Positions 1-9,002 of a DNA stretch of 64,000 nt are shown here, one piece after another. Below the pieces are notes generated by a model. That model did no database searches. It was not told where the DNA came from and worked only from the letters and a program-made list of their open reading frames with translations. The DNA comes from Acidianus manzaensis (GTDB lineage Archaea; Thermoproteota; Thermoprotei_A; Sulfolobales; Sulfolobaceae). The DNA lies in assembly GCF_002116695.1 (NCBI RefSeq), contig NZ_CP020477.1, forward strand, positions 793,501-857,500, read 5' to 3'. The position numbers were made by a program, and so were the translations under genes. How positions within the stretch are numbered: the stretch's first letter is position 1; the number at the start of each line of letters is the position of its first letter.

Positions 1-1
1 A

Positions 2-238
<237 letters not shown>

Positions 239-319
239 GAAAATTTTTCTCGTCTTTTTAGTTATTGAAATATAATTTGATATCCTACTATAAATTTGAG
301 CAAATAATTACAAAAAATG

Positions 320-1855
320 TTATATATCTATTTTCTTTATTCTCTGCAATCCTATAATTGCAGGTATTATTATCCATAATGCTGATGATAGAATAACTAG
401 AGGTAGATGAATAACTCCGTAAGAATTAGTGAAAGTGTAAGGACTTTCAATGTAATATTCAGCAAAAGTCACAATACCGAAAGGATTAAAGTAATCTAAT
501 TCATACGATACTTTAGCTGAATTAGAAGGTCCGCCTATTATTATAGAAAATATATCCCAAATTATTCCAAATAAGAAATAAAGGAATATTGATAATCCTA
601 TGTTTGCTCCTGCAGACTTTATGAATGTAGGAAGCATTAATACTAAAGAATAGAAAGCTACTAATTCTATAGCAATACCAGCAAAAGATAAAAGAAGAAC
701 GTTAATAGGAACAGATACTCCTGCAACTGAGAAGACTAAATAATCTATAACTCCATAAGTTACAAGCGCATAAGCTAAAGCAGCTACTACACCAGTTAAA
801 GAACCACCTAATAATCTGTTTGTATATATTTCTCTCCTCGTTACTGGTTTAGATAACAAGAATAGCAAAGCTCCAGAATCCCTAGGCTTAGCTAGTATAG
901 TATAAGCTAAATAAAACATTAAAATCGGGAAGAAACTTGCAAATATGCCAGCATTGCTAATAGCAGAAGTAACTATAGAACTAAATGCAGAACTATGAGG
1001 ATAAAATAAACTAGATACCAAAGGTAATGATGTTAATCCATTTTCTGTTGAATTTTGAACTAATTCAAAATTAATATATTCTGGCTGGCTAGGTACTGAG
1101 ATTGTGAAAGTCTGTATATAATTAGATATTGCCAATGTCTTTACGTTGCTATTTACTGTACTGTTTTGAGACGACGCAGAAACTATAATACTAGCAGGCT
1201 GATAAAGCGGATAATTTGTAAAACTATAACTTAAATTCGCATTTTTTTCCGTGGAAGCTACTATTAAATCAGCTTTTCCATTATGGGCGTTAACTATAAT
1301 AAAACTATAAACTGCAAAAGAACCTGAAGCATCTGTAAAGGCTGAAGCAAATTCTGTAGTTGAAAAGGAAACACTATTGGATGAACTAGGAGTAACTGCA
1401 GAAAGAGAAAAAATATGGTGATGAGTAGTAGTCGAACTATTAACAGTTGTCACTGAAACTGAGGGAGAATAAGTTTCGTTTATTTCTTGAGAATTATAAA
1501 TAATTCTAATATAACCTGAAGTAGGAAGGCTTTCAATTTTAAAGTATCCCGATGTATTTGTATTCGTAGTTGCAATAATATGCGTAGCATTAGCATTTAA
1601 TATTTGCACTTTTGCATTTGGAATAGGATTTCCTAAATTATTAAAAACGTAGCCAATAATCTCAGAACTCCCATTATTATTAAAATAAACTGCTACATCA
1701 TTAATTTTAACGTAAGTTGATTCATTTACACTTATTGTAAAATGAAATACTAAGTAAGATACTCCTATTCCAGCTAGGCTAAATATTATCAAGAAGAAAA
1801 TTGTAGAAAATCTAAGAAAGGTTCTTTTAAAATCATAAACAAATGGGTTAGGCAT
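320..1855 (-). CDS. ABC-2 type transporter permease with extracytoplasmic carboxypeptidase-regulatory-like domain
   Basis: A 511-residue membrane protein, likely the channel of an export ABC transporter. Residues about 15-37 form a first membrane helix. Next comes a large outer domain whose start (about 63-115: GYVFNNLGNPIPNAKV, then SGYFKIESLP) looks like the beta-sandwich fold of carboxypeptidase regulatory domains. Five or six membrane helices follow from about 300 to the end. The loop LLSKPVTRREIYTNRLLGG between helices is the usual cytoplasmic coupling segment of ABC-2 permeases. It is divergent from the ATPase at 2026, its obvious partner. A shorter protein of the same architecture lies at 30774-31805. 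The substrate is unknown. Confidence 0.75.
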   Translation of the reverse strand: MPNPFVYDFKRTFLRFSTIFFLIIFSLAGIGVSYLVFHFTISVNESTYVKINDVAVYFNNNGSSEIIGYVFNNLGNPIPNAKVQILNANATHIIATTNTNTSGYFKIESLPTSGYIRIIYNSQEINETYSPSVSVTTVNSSTTTHHHIFSLSAVTPSSSNSVSFSTTEFASAFTDASGSFAVYSFIIVNAHNGKADLIVASTEKNANLSYSFTNYPLYQPASIIVSASSQNSTVNSNVKTLAISNYIQTFTISVPSQPEYINFELVQNSTENGLTSLPLVSSLFYPHSSAFSSIVTSAISNAGIFASFFPILMFYLAYTILAKPRDSGALLFLLSKPVTRREIYTNRLLGGSLTGVVAALAYALVTYGVIDYLVFSVAGVSVPINVLLLSFAGIAIELVAFYSLVLMLPTFIKSAGANIGLSIFLYFLFGIIWDIFSIIIGGPSNSAKVSYELDYFNPFGIVTFAEYYIESPYTFTNSYGVIHLPLVILSSALWIIIPAIIGLQRIKKIDI

Positions 1856-2025
1856 AATTCTTCATAATCGAAAAATCATAAATAAAATATTTAAGATTAT
1901 TCGAATCATAATTTCTAGGAAAGTTTCTATTAGATTGAATTTTTTACTTTAAAAACATCTTTTTTAGATTAGAATAAATAATATAATGAGAAGTTTTATA
2001 TTTTGTCTTAATATTCTAAGTATAT

Positions 2026-2946
2026 ATGATTGACATTCAAAGTATAACTAAAAATTATGGTTCAAATATAGCGATAAAAGATGTTAGTTTTAAAGTTAAC
2101 AATGGAGAGATCGTAGGCTTTGTAGGATTGAATGGTGCTGGAAAGTCTACTACAATAAATATTTCAGCAGGCGTTTTAAATCCAACTTCAGGAGATGTTT
2201 TAATTGATGGGTATAGTATTACTAAGGATAAGAAGAAGGCATCAATGAATGTCGGTTGGGTACCTGAATTACCTATTTTCGAGCAGGATGTAAAAGCATT
2301 AGATTATTTTGTTTATATTGCTGGATTTTATGGTATATCTAAGTCAGAAGCAATAAAGAGAGGGAAAGAACTTTTTGAAGAGGTAGGTTTAAAGGGAGTA
2401 GAAGATAGAAAGTTGAATCAATATTCTCAAGGTATGAAGAAGAGATTTGCTCTGGCCACGTCCTTAATTTCTGAACCTAAGAATTTCTTATTTGACGAAG
2501 TATTAAATGGACTAGATCCTGAAGGAATTTCATTCTTTAGAAATTTAGCTTTAAAGTTCAAGAGTCAAGGTAAGGCGATTCTATTCTCTTCTCATATTTT
2601 AACTGAAGTAGAGAGTCTAGTAGATAAAGTGGTTTTCATAAATAAGGGAAGAATAGTAAAAGAAATGACAATGAATGAAATAAGAAATTACGAGATAGGC
2701 ACTGGATTAAGAATAATCTTAGAAAAAAATGTAGATGAGAAGGTTAAGGAAATCTGTTCTAAGTTTGGAAATATTAGCGTTCAAGGAAATATAGTCATAA
2801 TACATTCTGACGTCGATATGCTTGAAGTTTTACAAGAGCTATATAATGCTGGATATAAAGTTTCAGATATAGGTAAGATACATACTAATTTAGAAGAACT
2901 ATTCTTCAAAATAATAGGTATGAATAATCAGCAAGCATTAATCTAA
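2026..2946 (+). CDS. ABC transporter ATP-binding protein
   Basis: A 306-residue ATPase that should power the permease encoded divergently at 320-1855. Walker A is GLNGAGKST (residues 34-42), the signature is YSQGMKKR in place of LSGGQ, Walker B is FLFDEVLNGLDP, and the switch histidine is in SSHIL. A C-terminal region of about 90 residues follows the nucleotide-binding fold, as in DrrA/CcmA-like export ATPases. The 170-base gap to the permease gene presumably holds both promoters. The transported substrate cannot be read from sequence. Confidence 0.85.
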   Translation: MIDIQSITKNYGSNIAIKDVSFKVNNGEIVGFVGLNGAGKSTTINISAGVLNPTSGDVLIDGYSITKDKKKASMNVGWVPELPIFEQDVKALDYFVYIAGFYGISKSEAIKRGKELFEEVGLKGVEDRKLNQYSQGMKKRFALATSLISEPKNFLFDEVLNGLDPEGISFFRNLALKFKSQGKAILFSSHILTEVESLVDKVVFINKGRIVKEMTMNEIRNYEIGTGLRIILEKNVDEKVKEICSKFGNISVQGNIVIIHSDVDMLEVLQELYNAGYKVSDIGKIHTNLEELFFKIIGMNNQQALI

Positions 2947-3353
2947 TTTCTAACCTTTTAAAGTAAAGTCGTTGAAATTGCAGAACTAATAGAAAATAAT
3001 TTTAAAATAATTAGTTATTTTTGAAGATAGTCTCAATAAAATTGCAAAAAGTTAATGAGTTCCTCTTGTTTAGGAAAGAGTTATTTTATAAGTTATTTTT
3101 ACTAGTAATTATAAACTGCAGTAAATATGAAGATGATACATTTTTTGAAGTAATTAAGCTAAAGTACTATGACAGATAGTGCGGTTTGAAATTTCTTTCT
3201 ATTTGATGCTTACTCATATAGCAGTTGAAATTAATTAAGAATTTTTTAATAAATCTAGAATATCTTTAAATTGAAAAGATTATTTTTAAAACTTAATTGT
3301 GTTTTATAAGCATAGATATAAAACTATAAATTTTTGAAAGCTTAGTTATAATT
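2947..3353. other. Intergenic region, no gene seen
   Basis: An AT-rich gap between the ABC ATPase and the zinc-ribbon protein. It has several T-runs compatible with transcription end after 2946. A short open stretch near 3115-3179 reads like coding sequence (NCSKYEDDTFFEVIK) but is too short to assign. Nothing else is supported. Confidence 0.4.
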
Positions 3354-3641
3354 ATGAGAAGAGTTATAAGAAATATCACTTGTCCTAATTGCGGTTCAAA
3401 TTATGTTGTTAAAGTAGGGAAAATTAAAGGAAAACAAGCTTATCTGTGTAGGGATTGCCATAGAAAGTTTATTGAAAATGCTAAACATTGGTATCCTCAA
3501 TGGCTTAGAGATGAAGCTATTCAGATGTATTTAAAGGGAACAGATCCACATTTAATTTCAGAAATTTTGGAAGTTCCATATCATACTGTAGTAATGTGGA
3601 TACGAAGATATGTCATATTGAATAAGACTAACAAGCAATAA
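3354..3641 (+). CDS. Zinc-ribbon / helix-turn-helix protein, IS1 InsA-like
   Basis: A 95-residue protein with an N-terminal zinc ribbon (CPNCGSNY and CRDCHRKF, two Cys pairs) followed by a helix-turn-helix (LISEILEVPYHTVVMWIRRY). This matches the InsA-type DNA-binding protein of IS1-family elements, usually about 90 residues. No InsB-like catalytic frame follows: the DNA after the TAA soon leads into a gene on the other strand. It is either an orphan remnant of an insertion sequence or a small DNA-binding protein derived from one. Confidence 0.65.
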   Translation: MRRVIRNITCPNCGSNYVVKVGKIKGKQAYLCRDCHRKFIENAKHWYPQWLRDEAIQMYLKGTDPHLISEILEVPYHTVVMWIRRYVILNKTNKQ

Positions 3642-3679
3642 ATGAAAACTAAGCAGAGGAGATTAAAAAATTAAATATA

Positions 3680-3919
3680 TTATAATTTCTTCAATTCGTT
3701 AAATATTGATGATACAGAGAATAATATATTCTTTATTTCATCTTTTTCTGTTCCGTCTAATTCTGAAATATTAAAATCTTGTAGTTGGGTTAATAACTCA
3801 TCTGCTAATAATTCTGCCTTATCACATGACTCACAATCTACGCAGTTTCGACATTTGTTATAAGAGGTTACAAGTTCGTTATATTTGTTTTTAATTTCTA
3901 AAAAAGCTTGGTTTGTCAT
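3680..3919 (-). CDS. Small cysteine-rich helical protein, unknown
   Basis: 79 residues, mostly predicted helix, with a cysteine cluster in the middle (KCRNCVDCESCDK, four Cys) that could bind a metal. The start ATG at 3919 is followed upstream by an AT-rich stretch suitable for a leaderless promoter. No family is recognised. The miniature IS605 element begins 48 bases upstream of its start, so its promoter region lies next to that insertion. Confidence 0.5.
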   Translation of the reverse strand: MTNQAFLEIKNKYNELVTSYNKCRNCVDCESCDKAELLADELLTQLQDFNISELDGTEKDEIKNILFSVSSIFNELKKL

Positions 3920-3967
3920 GATTATAATTATAGTTAAACCTATTTATAAGTATAGCTTTAACTAGAT

Positions 3968-4220
3968 GGGGTTAAGGGAGGCGGAAGTCTCCATCCGAAA
4001 GGTTGGGATGAATAGCTCCCTTATAGAAAAAGTTTTTGTATCAACGAAACGAAAAATTCATTTGGTTCTACTGGGCTGAAAGAGCTGGCTTATGAGGGAT
4101 GGACTGCCTGTGGAGGGGAAACCTCTACTATACGCTTACGTATAGCAAGTTTCCCTAAAGAAGCAGGAAATCCTCATCGTGAGGTGGGGATGCTTCGTCG
4201 TAAGGGTGGAGTAGTTCACG
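3968..4220 (+). mobile_element. Miniature IS200/IS605-type element (non-autonomous), copy 1
   Basis: A 253-bp block, clearly richer in G+C than its surroundings, made of the left end (starting GGGGTTAAGG) and right end (ending GTAGTTCACG) of the IS605 element at 8520-10214, with no transposase genes. Its left hairpin GGAG...CTCC (3977-3993) differs from the IS copy by compensating changes. The right part (about 4091-4220) matches the 3' end of tnpB plus right end of the full element, including the CCTCA/TGAGG hairpin. A nearly identical copy is at 16353-16602. It was probably moved in trans by a TnpA. Confidence 0.85.
4091..4220 (+). ncRNA. Putative TnpB guide RNA (omega/reRNA) scaffold, miniature element 1
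   Basis: In IS605 elements the RNA that guides TnpB comes from the end of tnpB plus the right end, and its guide is the sequence just past the element. This segment keeps the corresponding structure: CCTCATCGTGAGG hairpin, GGGGATGCTTCGTCG and the terminal GTAGTTCACG. The predicted guide would start at 4221 (ATGAAAAAGAAAAATA). Scaffold conservation is seen; transcription and use by the TnpB at 8977 are inference. Confidence 0.4.
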
Positions 4221-4309
4221 ATGAAAAAGAAAAATAATTGCTTATGATTTTTTGTCCAATTTTAGGTTTATTAGGCAAATAATTTAAGGTAATAAGAAAT
4301 ACTATTCTT

Positions 4310-5200
4310 ATGAAAGTAGTTTCAACTGAAAAATTACCTGAAAAAGCAAAGGAGATTCTTAACGTAAACGACGAAAATATAGAAGATGATCTGAAAGATG
4401 CAGAAGGTTTACTAACATGGCCATTTAAGGCAGGACAGTATATCCAAAGAATGCCTAATCTTAAAGTGATACAGACTTTCTCTGCAGGTGTTGATGATTT
4501 TCCATTTCATCTACTTCCTCCAGGTGTTAAATTATTTTCGAATGCAGGAGCATATTCATTGCCAGTTGCTGAGCACGCTTTTTCTTTAATTTTGACTTTA
4601 GCTAAAGGAATAAATAAGGAAATGAAGAGGATTGAAAGTTATCAGCTTACAGGAAAAACTATCGTAATTTTAGGTGCAGGAGGAATAGGTTCTGAAGTTG
4701 CAAGAATAGCTAAGAACGGATTTATGATGAAAACTGTGGGTGTTTCTAGATCTTTCAAGCAAGATGTTTTTGATGAAAAATATAGTATTAGTGAAATTGA
4801 TAGGGTAATTTCATATGGAGATGTAATAGTTGACTCCCTCCCATTAAATAAGGAAACTAGGGGCATTTTAAATTATGAAAGATTAGCAAAAATGAAAGAA
4901 AAATCAATTTTAGTAAATGTTGGAAGAGCAGAGACTATAGTAGAAGAGGATATAATAAGAATACTAAAGGAAAGGCCAGATATTAGATTTGGTACCGATG
5001 TATTTTGGAGGAATCAAAAAGAGAATTTCGAATCTCCTCTTTGGAAAATGGAAAATTTTGCTGGAAGCCTACATACGGCCGGTGGTTATGCAAGTAAAGA
5101 AGTTCTAGAAAATGCTATGATAAGGGCATGTAGGAATCTAGCTAACTACATAAAAGAAGGAAAAGCTGAAAATGAAGTTAGAATTTCAGATTATATATAA
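4310..5200 (+). CDS. D-isomer-specific 2-hydroxyacid dehydrogenase
   Basis: A 296-residue NAD(P)-dependent enzyme interconverting a 2-oxoacid and a D-2-hydroxyacid; glyoxylate- or phosphoglycerate-type substrates are possible. The central Rossmann motif is VILGAGGIGSEVA. The family signature SLPLNKETRGIL...MKEKSILVNVGR supplies the catalytic Arg, and the catalytic His lies in LHTAGGYA near the C-terminus. It is slightly shorter than the usual 310-330 residues. It stands alone between the miniature element and two unknown genes, so the substrate cannot be inferred from context. Confidence 0.8.
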   Translation: MKVVSTEKLPEKAKEILNVNDENIEDDLKDAEGLLTWPFKAGQYIQRMPNLKVIQTFSAGVDDFPFHLLPPGVKLFSNAGAYSLPVAEHAFSLILTLAKGINKEMKRIESYQLTGKTIVILGAGGIGSEVARIAKNGFMMKTVGVSRSFKQDVFDEKYSISEIDRVISYGDVIVDSLPLNKETRGILNYERLAKMKEKSILVNVGRAETIVEEDIIRILKERPDIRFGTDVFWRNQKENFESPLWKMENFAGSLHTAGGYASKEVLENAMIRACRNLANYIKEGKAENEVRISDYI

Positions 5201-5447
5201 ATAAAAAAGGAAATTTATCCTTTATACGAGATAGAATTATAATAACAGTAATAAGATTTATAATTTTTTGATTTATCTCTATATTAGAGAATAGTCAATA
5301 ACTGTAAACTACATTTTATCTCTATAACATTGCGTTAGTAATCTAAGACCTTAAGCTCCTCTATTATGTCTCTAAAATCATTCTCTTTACTTTAACATAG
5401 AAAATTTTTTATATTGGCTTTATAACTTTGAAAAAGGGATTAAAAGT

Positions 5448-5888
5448 ATGGAATTCATAGATCTTACAAAGAAAATCGATATTGAAGATGTAGTAAAAAA
5501 ACGCCAAGAGTTTAAGGATAGATTGGGTAAAGGACAAAAAGTTGATTTCGAAATGATGGATAGTATTAAAGCTGGCGATTACTCGTTTGCATATGTGAAG
5601 ACTAAAAATGGGCATGATGGATATGAAGTGATAATAAAAAAGGATAATGAGGAATACCATGTTATCTCTACTCAGACAAAGAACGGCCAAGTGGTAGTAT
5701 TGAATATTATTAAGGATATTGTTAGAGAAGGTAACAAAAAGATTGCAACAATAGAAAGTTATATGATGAAAGAAAATACTGTAACTAAAGTTGTTTCTGG
5801 TAGATATGAAATAAATGGAGACGTAATGCAACATGTTTTAAAGACTTACGAACTTGAAAACATAGAAATTAAAAGAGTGGATAACTAG
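5448..5888 (+). CDS. Unrecognised soluble protein
   Basis: 146 residues, lysine/glutamate-rich, with a helical N-terminus (MEFIDLTKKIDIEDV) and a probable beta-rich middle (GDYSFAYVKTKNGHDGYEVIIKK). No membrane segment, cysteine cluster or nucleotide-binding motif is seen. The start at 5448 is preceded by a TATA-like TTTTTTATATT about 40 bases upstream. It is followed on the same strand after 86 bases by another unknown gene. Confidence 0.5.
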   Translation: MEFIDLTKKIDIEDVVKKRQEFKDRLGKGQKVDFEMMDSIKAGDYSFAYVKTKNGHDGYEVIIKKDNEEYHVISTQTKNGQVVVLNIIKDIVREGNKKIATIESYMMKENTVTKVVSGRYEINGDVMQHVLKTYELENIEIKRVDN

Positions 5889-5974
5889 ACCTCTTAAGTT
5901 ATCGCGTCAGCAGATTTGATAATGCTCATAATCTCATAAGAAAATTTTTTTGTAATAAATTAAGATTAAAAGTT

Positions 5975-6421
5975 ATGTATGATGAAGAAGGAAGATTGCA
6001 AGAATTAATAAGCAAATTATCTAGCAAAAACAAGGACGAAAAACATGAAGCCTGGAATAATATTCAAGAAATGATAAAATCAAGCAAAATAAATAAAGAA
6101 ATAATAAAAGATCTCATGTGTTATGAAGACAAAGGATCTAGATACAGAGTATGGAACTATGTTTCTGAAATGCTTAATCAAGGAATATTAGATAAGAATG
6201 ACGTTATTGAAAAAGCTAAATGCTTTTATGATTTACTTAAGGATGAAGATGAGACTATAAGAGGACTTTCTTGGTATTCTACCTTACCTCAGCTTATTGA
6301 TATCTTAGATAAGCAAGAGATACTAAATATTATTTCATTCTGCGAATCTTTATTAAATTCAGATGAGTGGAAAGATTTAATAAAAGAAACTTGTGATGAT
6401 TTGAATAAAAATATTGATTAG
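5975..6421 (+). CDS. Helical repeat protein (HEAT-like), unknown
   Basis: 148 residues, almost entirely helical. The spacing of hydrophobic residues and recurring units (NKDEKHEAWNNIQEMIK, KGSRYRVWNYVSEML, ETIRGLSWYSTLPQLI) suggests three or four HEAT/ARM-type helical pairs, which usually serve as protein-binding scaffolds. The name is by pattern only. It is the last gene before the minus-strand ATPase remnants. Confidence 0.5.
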   Translation: MYDEEGRLQELISKLSSKNKDEKHEAWNNIQEMIKSSKINKEIIKDLMCYEDKGSRYRVWNYVSEMLNQGILDKNDVIEKAKCFYDLLKDEDETIRGLSWYSTLPQLIDILDKQEILNIISFCESLLNSDEWKDLIKETCDDLNKNID

Positions 6422-6433
6422 TTTTTCATAAAT

Positions 6434-7062
6434 TTATGACGATAAATAGTCTTCTATATGGAGTAGGAATTTTTTAGCTGGAACTATATTTATTCCATTG
6501 ATTTCTTTTTCTTCTCCTCTATATACCACCAAGAGAGGATTTGTCACGTTATTAGTTTTTTTCTTTAATTTTTCTATTCCAGCTATTTCTCTTTGCCAAG
6601 TTTTTTCGTCAGTTATTTCGTATGAAATCTGAATAGGCTGTATTCTTTCATCTTTTGCTAGAATTAAATCTACTTCGTCATTATCGTACCAATAATATAA
6701 TTCTAACTTATTTCTAAAAGCAAACCTATAGACGTGTTGTGCTATTAAAGTTTCAAATATTCTTTCTATTAAAATTTTATTATTAAATAATCTAATAAAA
6801 CCATTATCAGTAACGTAAACTTTTCTTGGAGAATTTTCAACTGCCTTTACTGAGAAGGAAAATTATTCAAAAAGAATAGTAAATATACTTTTTCTAGATA
6901 GTTAGAATATCTTTCAACTGTTTTAACTGGAATCTTTAGAAAACGTGAAATGCTATTATACGTAATCCTTGATGCAGTAGCCGAAATATAAAATTTTGAT
7001 AGTATTCTGAGTTTCTTCTCGTCTCTTACCTTATATCTTCCAAAAATTATATAAGATAACAC
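6434..7062 (-). pseudogene. Broken archaeal ATPase, DUF4143-like C-terminal part
   Basis: Reading leftward from 7062, a frame encodes the central winged-helix part of a DUF4143-type ATPase (SRFLKIPVKTVERYSNYLEKVYLLF). It hits a TAA right after LNNFP. In the neighbouring frame the protein continues without a break (SVKAVENSPRKVYVTDNGFI ... YWYDNDEVDLILA ... FLLHIEDYLSS) to a stop at 6434-6436. A single-base change near 6855 therefore splits the gene. The N-terminal ATPase domain with Walker motifs is absent altogether, so this is a truncated and frameshifted remnant. Confidence 0.75.
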
Positions 7063-7070
7063 AAATTTTT

Positions 7071-7124
7071 AAGTTTGTCATATGTGACAAACTTCAATCG
7101 AGATAATTTGTAGCATATAACAAA
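7071..7124. promoter_or_regulatory. Operator-like inverted repeats before the DUF4143 pseudogene
   Basis: A 24-bp inverted repeat (AAGTTTGTCA, 4-base spacer, TGACAAACTT; 7071-7094) starts 9 bases before the pseudogene. A second TTTGT-N8-ACAAA site occurs at 7107-7124, 33 bp further upstream centre to centre. The paired sites look like a dimer-binding operator. The regulator is unknown; autoregulation by the ATPase is inference. Confidence 0.5.
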
Positions 7125-7426
7125 CTACTATTTGTGAAAGGTATATAATTCCCCTTTATCTTTACACTAAATTCTTTATAATATTCTAAAACTATAATCT
7201 CGATAATAATATTTTTATTATTACTCTGAGATAGAATAAACAAAATCAGAATTTTCGAATACTAAGGAAAATAAATATACAAAAATTCTTTAGATACTTA
7301 ACTGGTCAGTTAAGTATCACTTCGTCTTTGTCCATTTTATTTTTGGTAGACTAAATTTTTCTCTAAGACATCTTATAATTTTTAATAAACTATTTTTGAA
7401 TGATTATTAGAAAAAATCTAAATACT

Positions 7427-8470
7427 CTACGCAAAAGCTTTCTTAATTACTGGATCTACTATTTCGTAATTACCCTTTCCTGTCTTAACAACATATCCTC
7501 TTTTTTGAAGATTTTCTAAATATCTTCCTATTTCAGCATCATAAATTACTCTTTTCCTTTTCTTTTCCATGTAATCTTTTATTTCATTCCATTTAGATAA
7601 ACCCTTAGCTATCGCCTCAATAACAGTAATGTATTCCTTAGAAAAATGGCTTAGTTCTTCGCTTATCATTTTTTGCGCTAGTTTAAGAATCTCGTCTACG
7701 AACTCTTTATTTGCTTCTCTTTTCTCATAGCACATATATCCAAACTCGGTCAACCATCCAACCATTCCGTCTAAATTTTCAACAGCATAATCTATTATTT
7801 CATCTGGAGGAGAAAGGTTTATTTGCGAAAATCCCTTCTCAAGGAACTCCTTGGACTTCTTATCGTCAAATCTTTCTAATCTAATTTCCTTAACGTGCCT
7901 TCCGAATAAGGATGAAGAAGGATCATCAATTTTTAAAAAGTCGTAAAGAAGCCCAATTTCTGATCCTGTAAGAATGAAAGTTACGTTTTTACAATAGTCG
8001 TAACAATGTGATAAAAGAGAAAGAAATTCACTTCCTAACTTTCCTCTTAGATTTTGAGCTTCATCAAATGCTATAACTACTTTTCCACTCTCGTCAATTT
8101 TATCAAAGACTTGCTGTAATGATGATTTGTCTTTATTCCATGAAAGAGAAATGTTTAGTCCAACTAGCGATATACCAGAATAGTGTTTTAGAACCTCTGA
8201 AATCTTTCCCTTTCTATTAATTTGGGATAAAACAGCTGAGAAAGTTGAGTATAAAGCTTCGTAGGAGTTCAATGGTGATCTGACGTCAATTAAAGCATAA
8301 GGTTCGTTAAGCTCATTGAGGAAAACTTTAAGCACTGAGGTTTTCCCAATTCTTCTAATTCCAGTAAGTAGGATTATTGGAAATGATAAGGACGAATGTA
8401 ATTCTTTTAGTTCTTCTTCTCTATCAAAAAGGTCATTTCTTGTTTCCTTAGGTCTAAAATCAAAGTAAAT
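7427..8470 (-). CDS. Archaeal AAA+ ATPase (PF01637-like), start codon irregular
   Basis: The open frame reads YFDFRPKETRNDLFDREEEL, then Walker A GIRRIGKTS, Walker B VVIAFDEAQNL, a sensor-like TFILTGSE, and a C-terminal winged helix (IKDYMEKKRKRVIYDAEIGRYL). This is the standard build of archaeal STAND-type ATPases (about 350 residues). The frame is open from 8482, yet no ATG, GTG or TTG occurs until a GTG at 8335, which lies after Walker A and would remove it. Translation probably begins at the ATT at 8470, or the start codon has been lost. Its cellular role is not known. Confidence 0.65.
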   Translation of the reverse strand: MYFDFRPKETRNDLFDREEELKELHSSLSFPIILLTGIRRIGKTSVLKVFLNELNEPYALIDVRSPLNSYEALYSTFSAVLSQINRKGKISEVLKHYSGISLVGLNISLSWNKDKSSLQQVFDKIDESGKVVIAFDEAQNLRGKLGSEFLSLLSHCYDYCKNVTFILTGSEIGLLYDFLKIDDPSSSLFGRHVKEIRLERFDDKKSKEFLEKGFSQINLSPPDEIIDYAVENLDGMVGWLTEFGYMCYEKREANKEFVDEILKLAQKMISEELSHFSKEYITVIEAIAKGLSKWNEIKDYMEKKRKRVIYDAEIGRYLENLQKRGYVVKTGKGNYEIVDPVIKKAFA

Positions 8471-8471
8471 A

Positions 8472-8505
8472 CTAACACTCTGTTATATAACTAACACCCT
8501 GTTAG
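8472..8505. promoter_or_regulatory. Twin palindromes at the 5' end of the ATPase gene
   Basis: CTAACACCCTGTTAG (8491-8505) is a perfect CTAACA-N3-TGTTAG palindrome. CTAACACTCTGTTAT (8472-8486) is the same palindrome with one end base changed. They are 19 bp apart centre to centre, about two helical turns, and sit right at the likely start of the minus-strand ATPase. This is typical operator geometry; the binding protein is unknown. Confidence 0.55.
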
Positions 8506-8606
8506 TTTTAAGCATTACTGGGGTTAAGGGGGCGGAAGTCCCATTCGTAAGGTTAGGGATGAATAGCCCTTATAGAAAGTTTTTATTTATAGTTATTAAA
8601 AATTTT

Positions 8607-9002
8607 ATGAAATATGCGTTACAAACTCTAGGAGATTCACATTCAGTCTACTCACTCTACTATAAATACAAGTAGTAAAACATGGAAAAAACATTTGACA
8701 ACGATAAAACAATAGACTTCCTAAAGAAACTAACATACGAAATTACTGAATCATTTGAAGTTGACGTTACTGAAATCAGTATACATAAAGACCACTTCCA
8801 TAGGGTATTCAAAGCAAAACCAACACTAAACATACTAAGATACATAAACACAATAAAAACAATAACATCAAGAGAAATACAGAAAAACTTTCTGAAAGTA
8901 AAACTCTGAAAAGTACACTTATGGGCATCCTCATACTTCCTAGCTGGACAAGTAACACTCTAGGTGCTAAAACAATATGTTCAAAACCAAGGAAAAGAAT
9001 AA
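8607..9002 (+). pseudogene. tnpA: IS200/IS605 transposase TnpA, inactivated
   Basis: Starting at the ATG at 8607, one frame encodes a whole TnpA (Y1 HUH transposase, about 131 residues) interrupted by TAG and TAA at 8673-8678, TGA at 8907 and TAG at 8961. Around the first stops the expected short peptide has been scrambled by small indels. The HUH motif (DHFHRVF) and the catalytic-tyrosine region (LKQYVQNQGKE) remain recognisable. Its 3' end overlaps the tnpB start. With four stops no active transposase can be made. Confidence 0.9.

Noticed and set aside
3968..4220. G+C-rich block considered as a tRNA or a stable non-coding RNA gene
   Set aside because: No cloverleaf; it matches the ends of the IS605 element and a second copy at 16353, so it is a miniature transposable element.
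5409..5834. 141-codon minus-strand open frame
   Set aside because: Antisense to the gene at 5448-5888 and of hydrophobic shadow composition, with no promoter or ribosome site.
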